From contig JAMOTW010000016.1 in the NCBI GenBank assembly GCA_027062125.1, positions 1-12,661 of the forward strand: a DNA stretch of 12,661 nucleotides, read 5' to 3'. Position numbers and translations under genes: made by a program. Under the pieces are notes generated by a model. That model searched no databases. It saw nothing but the letters and a program-made list of their open reading frames with translations, and was not told the origin of the DNA. Shown here one piece after another: positions 12,519 through 12,661 of the stretch. Origin of the DNA: Thermococcus sp. Lineage in GTDB: Archaea; Methanobacteriota_B; Thermococci; Thermococcales; Thermococcaceae. The first letter of the stretch is position 1; each line of letters begins with the position of its first letter.

Positions 12519-12661
12519 ATGGGAGACAAGACCAAGGTTCAGGTTAGCAAGCTCAAGCCGGGAAGGTACATCCTCATCGACGGCGAGCCCTGCAGGATCG
12601 GTAACATAACCGTTTCCTCACCCGGAAAGCATGGTTCGGCCAAGGCCAGGATCGAGGCGGT
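12519..12661 (+). CDS. Translation initiation factor 5A (aIF5A), partial at the window end
   Basis: The first 47 complete codons (plus two bases) of archaeal IF5A, which assists peptide bond formation at stalled ribosomes. The protein starts MGDKTKVQVSKLKPGRYILI. The loop SSPGKHGSAKAR (33-44) carries Lys37, the residue converted to hypusine or deoxyhypusine by deoxyhypusine synthase. The start is supported by GGAGGT seven bases before the ATG. An ATG at 12503 is in another frame. The C-terminal OB-fold domain lies outside the window. Confidence 0.97.
   Translation, partial: MGDKTKVQVSKLKPGRYILIDGEPCRIGNITVSSPGKHGSAKARIEA

Overview
The window looks like a chromosomal segment of a hyperthermophilic euryarchaeon of the order Thermococcales, most likely Thermococcus. 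The ornithine carbamoyltransferase, aTrm4-type tRNA methyltransferase, Nep1 and aIF5A proteins all read like Thermococcus/Pyrococcus versions. Protein genes are packed closely on both strands with high GC third positions. Promoters are archaeal (BRE plus an A/T-rich TATA box 24-40 nt before the start codon). No rRNA, tRNA, CRISPR array or insertion sequence was found.

Layout. Positions 1-664 (-) hold the 5' part of an uncharacterised gene downstream of thyX. Positions 726-2363 (-) are thyX, interrupted in frame by about 897 bp (about 1146-2042) that encode a helix-turn-helix plus a two-motif LAGLIDADG homing endonuclease, with no recognisable intein splicing blocks. A 387-bp interval (2364-2750) holds the thyX and argF promoters and a possible decayed small gene. 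Positions 2751-3698 (+) are argF, and 3770-5146 (+) are an archaeal ATPase with a C-terminal nuclease-like domain. Positions 5147-5488 hold no intact gene: first a frameshifted small gene remnant (about 5187-5333), then three palindromes whose centres are exactly 32 bp apart (5364-5449), directly upstream of the promoter of the tRNA m5C methyltransferase gene (5489-6418, +).

Positions 6430-9137 are on the minus strand: a membrane protein with an extracytoplasmic domain (8004-9137), then a two-gene operon of a degenerate metallophosphoesterase (7404-7982) and an uncharacterised 324-residue protein (6430-7404). From 9240 the plus strand carries a saccharopine/lysine dehydrogenase-like oxidoreductase overlapping nep1 (rRNA pseudouridine methyltransferase), then a divergent NSS-family sodium-coupled transporter, and finally the first 48 codons of aIF5A including its hypusination loop.

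Functionally this is mostly core metabolism and translation: dTMP synthesis, arginine synthesis, tRNA and rRNA methylation, and translation elongation. The two most unusual items are the non-intein homing-endonuclease insertion in thyX and the phased palindrome array before the tRNA methyltransferase gene. Three genes (3770, 5489, 7982) have TATA boxes so close to the start codon, with no Shine-Dalgarno sequence, that leaderless transcripts are predicted.
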